Of a stretch of DNA of 16,133 bases, positions 15,212-16,133 are shown piece by piece. How positions within the stretch are numbered: position 1 is the stretch's first letter; every line of letters begins with the position of its first letter. Both the position numbers and the translations under genes were made by a program. The DNA is taken from the NCBI GenBank assembly GCA_964483375.1, contig CAZABJ010000058.1, positions 1-16,133 on the forward strand. The letters run 5' to 3'. Source of the DNA: JAUIEH01 sp964483375 (lineage in GTDB: Bacteria; Pseudomonadota; Alphaproteobacteria; Caulobacterales; Maricaulaceae). Below the pieces are notes generated by a model. The model was not told the DNA's origin. It worked only from the letters and a program-made list of their open reading frames with translations, and ran no database searches.

Positions 15212-15751
15212 ATGGAAACCTTTCTGCTGGTGGTTCACCTGTTCATTGCGATCGGCCTGGTGTCGGTCGTGCTTCTGCAGCGCTCTGAGGGCGGCGCGCT
15301 TGGCATGGGCGGGGGCGGTCCTGGCGGGGTGATGAGCGGCCGGGCGGCGGGGGATTTGTTGACCCGCACGACCCAGATCCTCGCAGCGGCGTTTTTCTTG
15401 ACGTCAGTGCTTCTGGTGGTGGTCCACTCGGTCTCGGGCGTGGATTCAGTGGCGGGCACTGAGGACATCGATGAGTTCAGAAACGCCGATGAGCCTCTCT
15501 TCGATGACGACCTCCTTGAGGGCATCGCCAATCCCGATGCGGGCGAGGACGAAGGCGTCGACCCCGGCGTGACGCTCGATCCCGGCTTTGATCTGGACGA
15601 TGAGTTCGCCGTCACCGGAACGGGGTCATCCGCCGAGGGGGAGGGCGAGGACGCGTCATCCGCTTCGGGCGAGGACGCTGAGATTGATGCGCCTTCCGAC
15701 GAGGCGGACGGGGAACCTGACGAGGAAGACCCTGCTCCTGATGGGCGCTAA
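15212..15751 (+). CDS. secG: SecG subunit of the Sec translocon with long acidic tail
   Basis: SecG is the small two-helix partner of SecYE that assists SecA-driven protein export. The protein has 179 residues; E. coli SecG has 110. The first helix spans about 3-22. The conserved cytoplasmic loop LLQRSEGGALGMGGGG (21-36) is typical, and the second helix spans about 55-75. Residues 81-179 are strikingly acidic: about 37 Asp/Glu against two Arg and no Lys, rich in Gly, Ser, Ala and Pro, and probably disordered. By known SecG topology this tail faces the periplasm. I chose ATG 15212 (METFLLVVHL), because the in-frame extension from 15080 is a basic, non-homologous stretch. It is followed by pyrG after 51 bases. 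Confidence 0.95.
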   Translation: METFLLVVHLFIAIGLVSVVLLQRSEGGALGMGGGGPGGVMSGRAAGDLLTRTTQILAAAFFLTSVLLVVVHSVSGVDSVAGTEDIDEFRNADEPLFDDDLLEGIANPDAGEDEGVDPGVTLDPGFDLDDEFAVTGTGSSAEGEGEDASSASGEDAEIDAPSDEADGEPDEEDPAPDGR

Positions 15752-15752
15752 C

Positions 15753-15768
15753 GGCGAGGTTTCTCGCC
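15753..15768 (+). other. Hairpin just after secG
   Basis: GGCGAG and CTCGCC form a perfect 6-base stem around a GTTT loop, starting 2 bases after the secG stop and 35 bases before pyrG. No T-run follows, so it may be a weak terminator, an mRNA 3'-end stabiliser or a pyrG leader structure. Confidence 0.35.
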
Positions 15769-15802
15769 ATACCGTCGAGAATCCGCTGTAAGCTCGAGCC
15801 CC

Positions 15803-16133
15803 ATGGTCCGCTATATCTTCATCACCGGCGGCGTGGTGTCCTCGCTTGGCAAGGGGCTGGCCTCGGCTGCGCTTGGCGCGCTGTTGCAGGCGCGCGGCTA
15901 CCGTGTCCGTCTACGCAAGCTCGATCCTTACCTCAATGTCGATCCCGGTACGATGTCGCCCTATCAGCACGGCGAGGTCTTCGTCACCGACGACGGCGCG
16001 GAGACCGATCTCGATCTCGGCCACTATGAGCGCTTCACCGACTACCCGATGAGCCAGCACTCCAATTACACCACTGGCCGCATCTACCGCGACGTGATCG
16101 AGCGCGAGCGGCGCGGCGAGTTCCTCGGCGCCA
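15803..16133 (+). CDS. pyrG: CTP synthase (partial, 5' end)
   Basis: CTP synthase aminates UTP to CTP using glutamine and ATP. From ATG 15803 there are 110 complete codons before the window ends. They cover part of the N-terminal synthase domain; the C-terminal glutamine amidotransferase domain lies outside. The ATP-binding loop GGVVSSLGKGL (residues 9-19) and the LRKLDPYLNVDPGTMSPYQH, GEVFVTDDGAETDLDLGHYE and RRGEFLG stretches are diagnostic. The segment after HYERF reads TDYPMSQHSNYTTGRIYR, where many relatives have SDNITTGRIY; this is a local variant and does not change the identification. The secG-pyrG order is conserved in alphaproteobacteria. The ribosome site is weak (GAG, 4 bases before the ATG). 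Confidence 0.97.
   Translation, partial: MVRYIFITGGVVSSLGKGLASAALGALLQARGYRVRLRKLDPYLNVDPGTMSPYQHGEVFVTDDGAETDLDLGHYERFTDYPMSQHSNYTTGRIYRDVIERERRGEFLGA

Overview
The window is an ordinary-looking, gene-dense stretch of a GC-rich alphaproteobacterial chromosome. Three things point to that class. The gene order (gltA, gltX, comEC, lexA, trpC, trpD, trpG, trpE, ppiD, tpiA, secG, pyrG) is a conserved alphaproteobacterial block. The lexA promoter carries the direct-repeat SOS box typical of the class (GTTC-N7-GTTC). The proteins themselves are alphaproteobacterial in style, for example the ComEC C-terminus and the stand-alone TrpC. Caulobacterales/Maricaulales-like relatives seem likely, but the genus cannot be fixed from the sequence alone. 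Genes fill almost everything. The longest gaps are about 160 bases, no gap reaches 300, and I see no tRNA, rRNA, CRISPR, insertion sequence or prophage.

Layout, left to right. (1) Positions 1-2494, minus strand: gltX then gltA, a tandem pair of glutamyl-tRNA synthetase and citrate synthase (3' end outside the window). (2) Positions 2652-4748, plus: comEC, divergent from gltX and convergent on lexA. (3) Positions 4764-5426, minus: lexA with its own SOS box at 5465-5479. (4) Positions 5510-7904, minus: trpG-trpD-trpC, joined by 4-base start/stop overlaps. (5) Positions 8022-9641: a plus-strand YibQ-type divergent polysaccharide deacetylase and a minus-strand unknown membrane protein. They converge with only 3 bases between stop codons and together separate trpE from trpGDC. 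(6) Positions 9752-13146, minus: ppiD-trpE, overlapping by GTGA. (7) Positions 13285-16133, plus: tpiA, a receiver-like protein with an unusual phosphoacceptor position, secG with a long acidic tail, and the start of pyrG.

How the genes work together: TrpE and TrpG form anthranilate synthase, and TrpD and TrpC carry out two later steps toward tryptophan; trpF, trpB and trpA are not here. TrpE is tied to the periplasmic chaperone PpiD, and SecG belongs to the Sec translocon that exports periplasmic proteins. LexA controls the SOS response and should repress itself through the box in its promoter. TpiA, GltA, GltX and PyrG are housekeeping enzymes.

The points most worth a second look are the pseudo-receiver protein between tpiA and secG, the split trp cluster with an unknown membrane protein in the gap, the acidic SecG tail, and the lexA operator. 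I do not see convincing evidence of an entirely new system such as a defence island or a biosynthetic cluster.
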